Under the pieces are notes generated by a model, which was not told the DNA's origin, made no database searches, and was given only the letters and a program-made list of their open reading frames with translations. The position numbers were made by a program, and so were the translations under genes. DNA of 64,000 bases from Polaribacter sp. NJDZ03 (lineage in GTDB: Bacteria; Bacteroidota; Bacteroidia; Flavobacteriales; Flavobacteriaceae): contig NZ_CP079195.1 in NCBI RefSeq assembly GCF_019263805.1, positions 3,955,001 to 4,019,000 on the forward strand, written 5' to 3'. Below, one piece after another: positions 1 to 7,763 of this stretch. The first letter of the stretch is position 1, and each line of letters opens with the position of its first letter.

Positions 1-1
1 G

Positions 2-385
2 GTTGTAGAGCCTGTTAATAATTTTTGTACTAAAGAAGAATATAATGTCTTTATGAATCAGGTAAATGATTTTGAAAGAATGATTTTAGAATCGGGTATT
101 CATTTAGTTAAAATATATATGTCTATTTCTAAGAAAGAGCAAGCAAAACGTTTTGCAGACATAAAAAGCGATCCATTAAAGCAATGGAAAATGACTAAGT
201 TAGATGAGAAGGCACAATTGCTTTGGGAAGATTATACAGAGTATAAGAAAGCAATGTTTCAAAAAACAAATACAGGACTTTCTCCTTGGAAGATAATTAG
301 AGCAAATAGAAAAACGGAAGCGCGTATAAATGTGATTAATCATATTTTAGATCGTATTCCTTATGATAAGAATTTAGAGGTTTAA
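2..385 (+). CDS. ppk2: Polyphosphate kinase 2 family protein, C-terminal part
   Basis: The reading frame is open from the window edge to a TAA stop, so this is the C-terminal ~127 residues of a longer gene whose start lies outside. The visible part carries the PPK2 tail: a segment reading KIYMSISKKEQAKRF, then DPLKQWKM, then a W-x-x-Y block and SPWKIIRANRK, typical of the P-loop kinase-like PPK2 family that moves phosphate between polyphosphate and nucleotides in the cytoplasm. The Walker motifs would be upstream of the window and cannot be checked. A palindromic terminator follows about 36 nt after the stop. The family call is firm; the PPK2 subclass and preferred nucleotide cannot be read from this fragment. 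Confidence 0.85.
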   Translation, partial: VVEPVNNFCTKEEYNVFMNQVNDFERMILESGIHLVKIYMSISKKEQAKRFADIKSDPLKQWKMTKLDEKAQLLWEDYTEYKKAMFQKTNTGLSPWKIIRANRKTEARINVINHILDRIPYDKNLEV

Positions 386-421
386 AAAACCGCTAAATCT
401 TTTTAATATAATAAACAAAAA

Positions 422-452
422 AAAAGACTTCATATAAAATATGAAGTCTTTT
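422..452. terminator. Bidirectional rho-independent terminator
   Basis: A near-perfect 14-bp stem with A-rich left and T-rich right flanks (AAAAGACTTCATAT / ATATGAAGTCTTTT, 3-nt loop). It lies between the convergent ppk2-like gene and the minus-strand tRNA gene and has a T-run on both strands, so it can serve both. Confidence 0.85.
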
Positions 453-453
453 G

Positions 454-526
454 AGCGAAAGACCGGGTTCGAACCGGCGACATTCAGCTTGGAAGGCTGA
501 CGCTCTACCAACTGAGCTACTTTCGC
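454..526 (-). tRNA. tRNA-Gly (anticodon TCC)
   Basis: The reverse strand folds as a 73-nt cloverleaf: acceptor stem GCGAAAG/CTTTCGC, a D-arm starting TAGCTCAGTTGG, anticodon stem TCAGC/GCTGA closing the loop CTTCCAA with anticodon TCC, and a T-arm with GGTTCGAACCC. The discriminator base is T. A complete 3' CCA is not encoded (the next genomic bases read CA), so CCA must be added enzymatically. Confidence 0.97.
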
Positions 527-544
527 ATTATTGGTAAGCGGTTG

Positions 545-575
545 CAAATATAATATGTTTTTTGAGTTCCGCAAG
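545..575 (-). promoter_or_regulatory. Bacteroidota-type promoter for tRNA-Gly
   Basis: On the minus strand a -7 box TATATTTG (545-552) matches TAnnTTTG, and a CTTG at 572-575 stands 19 nt upstream in the place of the -33 TTTG element. The predicted start point is about 10 nt before the tRNA 5' end, a sensible tRNA leader length. Confidence 0.6.
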
Positions 576-591
576 CTTTTTTTTAAAAAAA

Positions 592-1038
592 TTAATAAAA
601 TTTTTTATCAGCTCTTAATACCTTTAAAAAATGAAAACCATAAATGTCGTATCCTTCATTATAATAGAATTTATGAGACTTCGTATTGCCTGAGTAGGCA
701 TTTAATTCTATTGCTTCACATCCTTTGTTTTTAACATGGTTGTTTATCCAATTAAAGAATTGTTTTCCAAGTCCTTGTCCTCGGGTAGATTCATCTATAA
801 TTACATGATCTGGTTCTGCAGATTTTCCTATATAATGTCTTGTAGTGTACCAAAGTCCAGAAATTCCTACTAATTTTTCATCAACATATAAGCCAATACA
901 TTCGTAATTGGTGTTTTTTGACATTTCTATAACTCGTTCTTTTAAAATTTCTAAAGGAGTTTTTGAGTTTAATTTTGTTAAAAGCGGAATTATTGTCAAA
1001 ATTTCTTCTACTTCAATTACTTTTATTAGCGTATTCAT
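592..1038 (-). CDS. GNAT family N-acetyltransferase
   Basis: A 148-residue single-domain protein of the Gcn5-related N-acetyltransferase fold. The acetyl-CoA pyrophosphate-binding motif A is clear: HVIIDESTRGQGLGKQ (about residues 77-92) with the R-G-Q-G-L-G loop. It is followed by an Asn-rich strand (ELNAYSGNTKSHKFY) matching motif B, with the late tyrosines expected of the family. It probably acetylates an amino group of a small molecule or peptide; the substrate cannot be inferred. It stands alone, reads away from the tRNA and ends in AT-rich DNA without an obvious terminator. Confidence 0.85.
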   Translation of the reverse strand: MNTLIKVIEVEEILTIIPLLTKLNSKTPLEILKERVIEMSKNTNYECIGLYVDEKLVGISGLWYTTRHYIGKSAEPDHVIIDESTRGQGLGKQFFNWINNHVKNKGCEAIELNAYSGNTKSHKFYYNEGYDIYGFHFLKVLRADKKFY

Positions 1039-1141
1039 GCTTTATAATTTAATGATGGATGCATTATTAGTCTTTATTTGTATTTAAAATTTATCAAAAG
1101 ATAAATCTTAGACTAGTGATCCGTTTAATTTGTTTGTAAAT

Positions 1142-1173
1142 AAAAAACCTCAAACGAATGTTTGAGGTTTTTT
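1142..1173 (-). terminator. Rho-independent terminator of the esterase operon
   Basis: Stem AAAAAACCTCAAAC / GTTTGAGGTTTTTT with a 4-nt loop, about 60 nt downstream of the minus-strand esterase stop codon. A T-run on both strands means it could also work bidirectionally. Confidence 0.85.
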
Positions 1174-1232
1174 AAAATCTTATTCTTTCGTTTTATTGGG
1201 TTGGGTGGTTTGTTTATCGAAAATAAACAAAA

Positions 1233-1874
1233 CTATAAACGTTCTTCAATCCAGGTTTTAAAACTATAAAAATTCTGTGGTGCAACACCATGACCTACCG
1301 GATATTCTGAATAGGTGTTATTAAAGCCTAAATTGTCTAAAAAAGGTTTGCTTTCTCTTGCCCAATCTATTGGTAAAACTTGATCAACTGTTCCGTGAGA
1401 GCAATAATAGTTAGTGGTAATTTCTTTAGAAATGTTGGTAGGGAGTAATTCTTTATTAATATAACCACTTAGTGCAATTACATGTTGTACTTTATTTGGA
1501 TAGAAAAAACTTAAAGAATAACTTAGAATAGCACCTTGACTAAAACCTAATAAAAAAGTGTTGTTAGGGTCTGTTTTGTATTTTGCTTTTATTTCATCAA
1601 CAAAAACAGCAATTTTATCTACAGATTCTTTAGCTTGTTTTAAGTCGGAAAACTTACCATTTATTTCATCGAAGTTAATAGCGTACCATGCATAAGCTCC
1701 AGATCCCATTGTATAAGGTGCCTGAGCGCTTACTATTAATAAATTATCTGGTAATTCTTCAGCAAAAGAAAATAAATCCTGTTCGTTACTTCCGTAACCA
1801 TGTAGAAGAATTAATAAAGGTGGATTTTCTGTTGGTGTTTTTGGTTGTCTTACCAGGTAATTTAAATTGCTCAT
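1233..1874 (-). CDS. Phospholipase/carboxylesterase-type alpha/beta hydrolase
   Basis: 213 residues, the usual length for the abhydrolase_2 (YpfH/acyl-protein thioesterase-like) family. An oxyanion-hole motif LLHGYGSNEQD lies near residue 25, the nucleophile elbow is GFSQGA (Ser about residue 113), the acid is in GTVDQVLP and the catalytic histidine in GHGV near the end. No signal peptide is seen, so it is cytoplasmic. It is the last gene before a strong terminator and follows a small membrane protein on the same strand (26-nt gap), then the dihydroorotase-like gene. The physiological ester is unknown. Confidence 0.85.
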   Translation of the reverse strand: MSNLNYLVRQPKTPTENPPLLILLHGYGSNEQDLFSFAEELPDNLLIVSAQAPYTMGSGAYAWYAINFDEINGKFSDLKQAKESVDKIAVFVDEIKAKYKTDPNNTFLLGFSQGAILSYSLSFFYPNKVQHVIALSGYINKELLPTNISKEITTNYYCSHGTVDQVLPIDWARESKPFLDNLGFNNTYSEYPVGHGVAPQNFYSFKTWIEERL

Positions 1875-1900
1875 TTTGTATACTGTGTTTTTTGTTTTGA

Positions 1901-2227
1901 TTATATGTTTTTAAACCACTCTTGAAATTGATCTCCAACTACAGGAATAATTTTTTCTTCACCTTTAACGGCTCCCATTAATGAAATAACCCATAAAACC
2001 AATAAAATAGCACTTACAATTACTCCTGCTGTTCCTCCTAGGTACTTATAGACAATCCATCCGTTTAAAAATTGAATTAAATTTAAGCCTATCATTTGTC
2101 TGATGTAAAAATTAGCAAAAGAATTCTTTGTGCTGTTGTTCATGAAAAAAGCTATGATTAAACCTATAATCCAAAAATGACTTATAATTGCCATTGTTTT
2201 TCCTTCGTTTGCTGTTTGATTTTGCAT
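1901..2227 (-). CDS. DUF4870-like small membrane protein
   Basis: 108 residues with three hydrophobic segments (about residues 12-30, 42-60 and 64-84) and the family-like features ISHFWIIGLIIAFFM, a conserved Asn/Arg-Gln region (FYIRQMIGLNL) and a C-terminal KGEEKIIPVVGDQFQ. This fits the DUF4870/Tic20-like membrane family common in Bacteroidota; biochemical function is unknown. It lies 5 nt downstream of the dihydroorotase-like gene and is probably co-transcribed with it. Confidence 0.7.
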   Translation of the reverse strand: MQNQTANEGKTMAIISHFWIIGLIIAFFMNNSTKNSFANFYIRQMIGLNLIQFLNGWIVYKYLGGTAGVIVSAILLVLWVISLMGAVKGEEKIIPVVGDQFQEWFKNI

Positions 2228-2232
2228 ACTGT

Positions 2233-3486
2233 TTATTTTAATATTAATTGATTGTTAGCGTAAACTCCGTAAGCTTTTCCTTTTAATTTTTTATCTAAAA
2301 AAGCGCTGTTTTTAGAGGTTGATAAAATATCCTCTTTTGTAAAAGTGTAATTCTGTTCAGGATTGAATAAAGTAATTTCAGCTTTATTGTTTTCTTGAAT
2401 AGAAAGATTTTCTATACCAAAAATAGCTTTTGGTTTGCTTGTAATATTTTCTATAAAATCTTCTAATTCTAAAACAGAATTAATTGCTCCAAAAGAACTT
2501 TCTAATCCAATGGTTCCATCTTTTGCTTCACTAAATTCTAATTTTTTATGCTCAATGTCAATTGGGTTGTGGTCTGAGGTAATAATATCTATAACGCCAG
2601 ATTTAATACCTTTTATCAGGCTTTTTAAATCGGTTTTAGTTCTTAAAGGAGGGTTTACTTTAAAGTTGCTATCAAAACCATGTAATTCATCGTCAGATAA
2701 AGTTAAATGATGCACAGAAACACTACAGGTAACTTGCAATCCTTTCTTTTTAGCTTCTTTTATTAGCTCAACAGATTTAGTGGTAGAAATAGTTGGAATA
2801 TGTAATTTTCCGCCTGTGTATTCTAATAAATATAAATCTCTTGCAATTTGTATGTGTTCTGCTAAAGCTGGACTTCCTTTTAGGCCTAATCTGGTGCTAT
2901 TAACACCTTCATTTGCAATTCCTTCTCCGGCAATAGAGTTGTTTTTAGGGAAGCTAAATACCAAACCATCAAAATTCTGAGCGTACAAAAGCGCAATTTT
3001 CATCAAATTGTCATTTGCTATTGGTTTGTTGTAATCTGCAAAAGCTATAGCGCCAGATTGTTGCATGTCATACAATTCTGCCATGTCAACACCTTTGCTG
3101 TTTTGCGTTAGCGCAGCAATAGGGTAGAGGTTGGTAGCAAATCCGTTTGCTTTGTGTATTAAATACTCAACCGCAGCCTTGTTATCTATAACAGGGTTTG
3201 AGTTTGCGTTTACTGCGACAGCTGTAAAGCCACTTTTTGCAGCAACGTTTAAGCCGTTTTTAATATTTTCTCGTTCTTCAAAGCCAGGTTCTCCAAAAGA
3301 AACACTCGTATCAAACCAACCACAAGAAACATGTAAATTATCTAGTGTTATAACTTGATAATTATTGTTTTCTATCAAATCTTCGATTTTGTCGATAATT
3401 CCGTTGGTAATTAAAATGTCTTTTTGTTGATGATGATATGGGCTTGAAGTGTCTATAATCGTAGCCGATTTTAAAAGCGTGGTCAT
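2233..3486 (-). CDS. Dihydroorotase-like amidohydrolase lacking the metal-binding HxH
   Basis: 417 residues aligning along its whole length with multifunctional-complex-type dihydroorotases of the amidohydrolase fold. The second strand, which should read D-x-H-x-H-x-R-E-P-G, instead reads FDTSVSFGEPG (about residues 58-68): both zinc-binding histidines are serines and the substrate arginine is glycine. The later histidine in the LHIPTIST region is also altered, while the SDHNP aspartate block is kept. The enzyme is therefore probably not a metal-dependent dihydroorotase; family precedent is the non-catalytic PyrC' subunit of some aspartate transcarbamoylases. The start codon overlaps the upstream BatA-like stop by 4 nt, so the two are translationally coupled. 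Confidence 0.8.
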   Translation of the reverse strand: MTTLLKSATIIDTSSPYHHQQKDILITNGIIDKIEDLIENNNYQVITLDNLHVSCGWFDTSVSFGEPGFEERENIKNGLNVAAKSGFTAVAVNANSNPVIDNKAAVEYLIHKANGFATNLYPIAALTQNSKGVDMAELYDMQQSGAIAFADYNKPIANDNLMKIALLYAQNFDGLVFSFPKNNSIAGEGIANEGVNSTRLGLKGSPALAEHIQIARDLYLLEYTGGKLHIPTISTTKSVELIKEAKKKGLQVTCSVSVHHLTLSDDELHGFDSNFKVNPPLRTKTDLKSLIKGIKSGVIDIITSDHNPIDIEHKKLEFSEAKDGTIGLESSFGAINSVLELEDFIENITSKPKAIFGIENLSIQENNKAEITLFNPEQNYTFTKEDILSTSKNSAFLDKKLKGKAYGVYANNQLILK

Positions 3487-5432
3487 GGTTTATAGAATTT
3501 TAAAATCAAAATTTCTAAAAGCAAAGATACAATTGCCAACGATAAAAACCATTTCCAAAGCCAATGAACTTTATTTTTTTTATTGATTTCTTTAAAAACG
3601 TCTGCAACCGAATTAGAAACTGTAATATTTTTATTGTTTTTTTTGAGTTCATTCAAATCTAGAAAGTTTAGCGAACTTTCTTCTTTGGCATAATTGTATG
3701 CAATATGTTGAATTGTATCTGTGTTTTTTAAGATGCTATACAAGCCAGATTTTAAGGGTTGTTCTTTTGTGGTGATGCTTACTTTATTTTGAAATTTCTG
3801 TTGCAACGGAATAAAAGAATTTTCAGAATTTGCAATTTTCAATACCTTGTCTTTTTCAATATTTGTTTCAATATCAATGGTGTTTTCTGATGCAATTCTG
3901 TAGAATAATTTAGGGTGTTTAAAACTCATTTTTCCGAAGTTGAAAAACACAGGAACTATTAAAGGAGAATTAATAAAATTACTGTTTTTTAGATCTAGAG
4001 AACTCGATATCCAGAAGGTCTTATTTTCTCCATTTTTAATTTGTGAAATGAAGGGGGTACCATTTTCAAAAGCAACAATTGTACTTGTGTTATTTGAAAT
4101 GAAAGGATAATAATGTTGCACTATTGGATATTGAAAATTAGTTACTTTTTTAGAAAATACATTTTGAAAAAGTGGGTGCTTGTAATTGATATTTGTAATT
4201 TTTAAACTGTCTGTTTTTTTAGGTTGAATTTGGCCTATATTTAAGTTTTTAAATAAAGAATTGTATGAGTTTATGTTCAGGTTTTTATGTGGAATAATTA
4301 CAAGACTTCCTCCGTTTTTAGAAAATTCAATTATTTTATTTGATAAAATTTCAGTTATATTTTCTACCTCGTTTAGTACAATTAATTGCTGTTTTAAAAT
4401 GGAATTATAGTTGGTGTTTTGAGCCGTAGATTGTGTGAAGTTAAATTCGTTTTTAGTGTAAATTTTCGGAAGAAATTGAGTCTTTTTTCCTATCGATAAA
4501 ACATTGATTTTTTGATCGTTTTTTAAGGTGAAATAAAACACGTTATCAAAGGCGAAAGTATCGCTAAAATTAATGACTATTTTACCATTGAATTCTGCCT
4601 GATTTTGAACTTTAAATTGAATGGTTTCTATGGTGTCTTTTTTAAAAGAGGAGGAGAGCTTGCTAATTAGTTTATTGTTATTGTAAACAGCAATAGGAAT
4701 ATTGTTTTTTGCTGCTCCTTGGTTTTTTATAAGAACATTAAGTGTAGCATTATTAGCATCAGAATTATTGATAAAAATACTGTCTATAGAAATGTTGGTT
4801 TTTATTGAAGATTCTAGTTTTATTGTAGAAAAAGAGGGTGTTACATTTGTAAACTCGTTTTTATAAGTATTCTGAAAATCAGATATTAATAGTATCTTAT
4901 TTAGAGTGTTTGTTTTATCCTGTGTGTTGGAGTCGAATTTTAATAAAACGGTGGTTAAATCTAATTTTTTTGAAGTTTCTTTAACCTGTAACAATACATT
5001 TTTTAGAGTTTCTTTTGTAATTCTGTCGTAGAAATTAGAATTTGTTTGCAGCGAATATACATCTTTTTCTGATGTGTTTTTAATAATTTCTTGGGCTACT
5101 ATTTGTAATAAATTACCTCTTTCTCCTTTTGTATTTGTACTTAAAGAGTTGTCTAAATAGATAAAGTTATGTTGCTTTTGGTTCGCGGTTTTATTGCTGA
5201 AATAAGGTTGTGAAAAAGCAAAAATAATAGCAGTGAATAAAAGCATTCTAGTACCCAGTATTAACCACTTTTTTATGCGTGAATTTTTACGTGTTTGCTG
5301 TGCTAGTTTTTGTAAAAATGCTACGTTTGTAAAAGGAACTTTTACGAACCTTTGCAGTTGAAAAAGATGCACTATAATCGGGATGATTAATAGTGTTAAA
5401 AAGTATAATATTTCTGGGTTTTTAAACTGCAT
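3483..5432 (-). CDS. BatA-domain (aerotolerance-type) membrane protein with degenerate VWA
   Basis: 649 residues. The N-terminus (MQFKNPEILYFLTLLIIPII, then HLFQLQRFVKVPFTNVAFL) is the two-helix BatA N-terminal domain found in Bacteroidota. A VWA-like region begins FIYLDNSLSTN, where DxSxS is relaxed to DNSLS, followed by a long beta-rich periplasmic part and a glutamine-amidotransferase-like patch (GGSLVIIPH, about residue 375). A last transmembrane helix sits at the C-terminus (WLWKWFLSLAIVSLLLEIL). The family is an inner-membrane, periplasm-facing protein of uncertain role. It heads the probable operon leading to the dihydroorotase-like, DUF4870 and esterase genes. Confidence 0.8.
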   Translation of the reverse strand: MQFKNPEILYFLTLLIIPIIVHLFQLQRFVKVPFTNVAFLQKLAQQTRKNSRIKKWLILGTRMLLFTAIIFAFSQPYFSNKTANQKQHNFIYLDNSLSTNTKGERGNLLQIVAQEIIKNTSEKDVYSLQTNSNFYDRITKETLKNVLLQVKETSKKLDLTTVLLKFDSNTQDKTNTLNKILLISDFQNTYKNEFTNVTPSFSTIKLESSIKTNISIDSIFINNSDANNATLNVLIKNQGAAKNNIPIAVYNNNKLISKLSSSFKKDTIETIQFKVQNQAEFNGKIVINFSDTFAFDNVFYFTLKNDQKINVLSIGKKTQFLPKIYTKNEFNFTQSTAQNTNYNSILKQQLIVLNEVENITEILSNKIIEFSKNGGSLVIIPHKNLNINSYNSLFKNLNIGQIQPKKTDSLKITNINYKHPLFQNVFSKKVTNFQYPIVQHYYPFISNNTSTIVAFENGTPFISQIKNGENKTFWISSSLDLKNSNFINSPLIVPVFFNFGKMSFKHPKLFYRIASENTIDIETNIEKDKVLKIANSENSFIPLQQKFQNKVSITTKEQPLKSGLYSILKNTDTIQHIAYNYAKEESSLNFLDLNELKKNNKNITVSNSVADVFKEINKKNKVHWLWKWFLSLAIVSLLLEILILKFYKP

Positions 5433-5631
5433 TTATAATGTTTAGATGTGAATCGAAAATAATTAAATTTTAAAAATAGATTTACAAAGGTGTAAGATAA
5501 TCTTTTGAAATTAAAACGAAATAATAGTCTTTAATTCTAAAATAGAAATAGCAGAGAAAGGGATGAATGGGAACCTTTAATTAGTGTAAAATAGACTGTT
5601 TTATTTGCCTTTTTTTTAAGGGAGAAGATTT

Positions 5632-6396
5632 CTAAAACTTTTCAAATACTCCTAAACCAAACAAAGCAAAATCATATTTTACAGGATCTTTTGGATCTAG
5701 TTTTCGCAAATTTGTGTCTAATTCAGCAAGTGCTTTCCAGTCGTTTTGTTTTCTTAAAAGTAGTTTTAATTTACGTGCAACATTACCAGAATGTACATCT
5801 AAAGGGCACGATAAATTTGCAGGTTTGTGTGTTTTCCAAAGGCCAAAATCTACTCCAGAATTATCGTTTCTAACCATCCATCTTAAGAACATATTTATCC
5901 TTTTTGCAGCAGAATTTTTTAGTGGATCTGAGATGTGTTTTTGAGTTCTTTGTTGATGGTCAACTTCAAAAAAAACTTGTTTTAAATGATGAATTGCATT
6001 CTTGTAATCGGTCTGTTTTTTATCAACCAACAACACATTTTCTAATCCATTGTGATGCGTATAAATGTGTTTTAAAGACCTTATAAATTGTTGTAAATCG
6101 ATTGCATTAAAAGTTCTATGCACAAAGTTTTCAAGAGATTTTAAATCATTTTCTTCATGATTCATCACAAAATCAAAAGGAGAATGATCAAAAAAATCCA
6201 TCATTTTATTGGCATTTTTAATAATCATGGTTCGGTTTCCCCAAGAAATAGTTGCCGTTAAAAAGCCAGAAATTTCAATATCTTCCTTTTTTGTAAACAA
6301 ATGTGGAATCTGAATCGGATCAGATTCAATAAAATTTGGGGTGTTATATAGAACTACTTTCTCGTCTAAAAATTCTTTTAATTCAGATTTCTTCAT
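5632..6396 (-). CDS. TIGR02757 family protein (DUF2400)
   Basis: 254 residues of a conserved Bacteroidota family of unknown function. Recognisable blocks are FLTATISWGNRTMI near residue 45, the Arg-rich RINMFLRWMVRNDNSGVDFG near residue 165, and the near-C-terminal SCPLDVHSGNVARKL followed by KYDFALFGLGVFE. The helical pattern with DVHSGN resembles the HhH-GPD/DNA-glycosylase-like fold sometimes proposed for DUF2400, but activity is not established. The CPBP protease gene begins upstream on the same strand with only 6 nt between them, so they probably form a short operon. Confidence 0.85.
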   Translation of the reverse strand: MKKSELKEFLDEKVVLYNTPNFIESDPIQIPHLFTKKEDIEISGFLTATISWGNRTMIIKNANKMMDFFDHSPFDFVMNHEENDLKSLENFVHRTFNAIDLQQFIRSLKHIYTHHNGLENVLLVDKKQTDYKNAIHHLKQVFFEVDHQQRTQKHISDPLKNSAAKRINMFLRWMVRNDNSGVDFGLWKTHKPANLSCPLDVHSGNVARKLKLLLRKQNDWKALAELDTNLRKLDPKDPVKYDFALFGLGVFEKF

Positions 6397-6402
6397 ATTT
6401 AT

Positions 6403-6948
6403 CTATTCAAATAAAAAACTCATTAAAAATAAAAAACCATTATAACTTCCATGAAGTAACATGGCCCATAATAAGCCAAATTTTACTCTTATATATCCAA
6501 AATAACCACCAACTAATAATTGTGGTAATATTAATATAGGAGAGAGTAATAGTACGTTTGTGGTGATTTCAAAATTGCTAATATGTATAAAACCAAAAAT
6601 TAGTGTAAAAATATAAAAGGCATATTTAAACGATTTTGGTTTTACAAAAATAGTGATTGGTGCTCTAAATAAAGCTTCTTCTAAAATAGGAGTAAGGATA
6701 GAACCTAGTAGTAAAATTTGAATAAAAGACATGTCTTTAAACATTTCTTCTATTTTATGCGTTTCAAAATCTACCAATTGTAATTCTTGAAGTACACTAA
6801 ATAAAGGAGTTATTATAATGCTAGTTGCTATGCTAATAACAAATAAGTGAAAGAATATTTTAATACGATAACCAGTATTTTTATTGGTATCTAGGCCTGG
6901 TACTGGGTTTTTTAAATAGGTAATTACATTCTTAAAGGTTTCTTTCAT
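6403..6948 (-). CDS. CPBP family intramembrane glutamic endopeptidase
   Basis: 181 residues with four to five hydrophobic segments and the three CPBP (CAAX protease/bacteriocin-processing) motifs: PILEEALFRAP (EExxxR, about residues 86-96), FGFIHISN (His), and WAMLLHGSYNG near the C-terminus (His). These are the glutamates and histidines of the intramembrane active site. The substrate is unknown. The gene sits between the LolD-like ATPase and the TIGR02757 gene, all on the minus strand with short gaps. Confidence 0.85.
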   Translation of the reverse strand: MKETFKNVITYLKNPVPGLDTNKNTGYRIKIFFHLFVISIATSIIITPLFSVLQELQLVDFETHKIEEMFKDMSFIQILLLGSILTPILEEALFRAPITIFVKPKSFKYAFYIFTLIFGFIHISNFEITTNVLLLSPILILPQLLVGGYFGYIRVKFGLLWAMLLHGSYNGFLFLMSFLFE

Positions 6949-6993
6949 TATCTAGGTTTATTTATAAGTAGTATTAAACTTAGAAATGTTACA

Positions 6994-7656
6994 CTATTCT
7001 ATAATTTTACCGTCAATCATGGTTAGTTTTCTGTCTGCCATGTTAGCCAATTCTTCATTGTGTGTAATTATTACAAAGGTTTGTCCAAATTCGTCACGCA
7101 ATTTAAAGAACAATTCGTGTAAGTTTTTGGCAGACTCGCTATCTAGGTTTCCACTAGGTTCATCTGCTAAAATAACAGAAGGGTTGTTTATTAATGCTCT
7201 AGCTACGGCAACTCTTTGTTGTTCTCCTCCAGAAAGTTCGTTGGGTTTATGGCTTATTCTGTGAGATAAACCTAAAAAAGTAAGTATTTCTTTAGCTCTT
7301 GTTTCGGTTTCTAATTTCGATTTTTTTGCAATAAAAGCAGGAATACAAACATTTTCTAATGCTGTAAACTCTGGCAATAATTGATGAAATTGAAAAATAA
7401 AGCCAATATGTTGGTTTCTAAAAGAAGAAAGTTCTTTATCTGCTAAGTTTTTAAGAGAAACGTTGTTTAATTTCAGTTCATAGTTTTCATCTTTTTGAGG
7501 TTTGTCTAAAGTACCTAAAATTTGAAGTAAGGTTGTTTTACCTGCTCCAGACGGACCAACAATAGCAACAATTTCTCCTTTTTTTATGTGTAAATCTACT
7601 CCTTTTAAAACTTCTACATCCCCATAATATTTGTGAATGTTTTTACCTATTATCAT
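6994..7656 (-). CDS. lolD: LolD-like ABC transporter ATP-binding protein
   Basis: 220 residues, one complete nucleotide-binding domain. Walker A is GPSGAGKTT (about residues 34-42), the Q-loop lies in [18 protein letters not shown], the signature is [15 protein letters not shown] and Walker B is [12 protein letters not shown], followed by the H-loop in [10 protein letters not shown]. The sequence fits the MacB/LolD branch (ENV block, SGNLD). No permease partner is adjacent, as is usual for flavobacterial lolD, so assignment to lipoprotein release rests on similarity alone. Confidence 0.8.
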   Translation of the reverse strand: MIIGKNIHKYYGDVEVLKGVDLHIKKGEIVAIVGPSGAGKTTLLQILGTLDKPQKDENYELKLNNVSLKNLADKELSSFRNQHIGFIFQFHQLLPEFTALENVCIPAFIAKKSKLETETRAKEILTFLGLSHRISHKPNELSGGEQQRVAVARALINNPSVILADEPSGNLDSESAKNLHELFFKLRDEFGQTFVIITHNEELANMADRKLTMIDGKIIE

Positions 7657-7705
7657 ACTTAAAACTTTGTAACGAATGTATAAAAAAGACTTTAATTTTA
7701 CTCAT

Positions 7706-7743
7706 AAAAAAACGGATATCCTTAGTTGTTAAGAATATCCGTT
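7706..7743 (-). terminator. Rho-independent terminator of the DUF5916 gene
   Basis: Stem AACGGATATCCTTA / TAAGAATATCCGTT with one mismatch and a 5-nt loop, followed on the minus strand by seven T residues. It lies 21 nt after the stop of the large outer-membrane protein gene and isolates it from lolD. Confidence 0.85.
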
Positions 7744-7763
7744 GTGTTTATAAGGTAAGAAGT

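Noticed and set aside
374..574. 66-aa ORF on the minus strand reading through the tRNA-Gly gene
   Set aside because: It is a translation of the tRNA and its flanking terminator; the AQLVERQPSKLNVAGSNPV-type peptide is a known false gene made from tRNA sequence.
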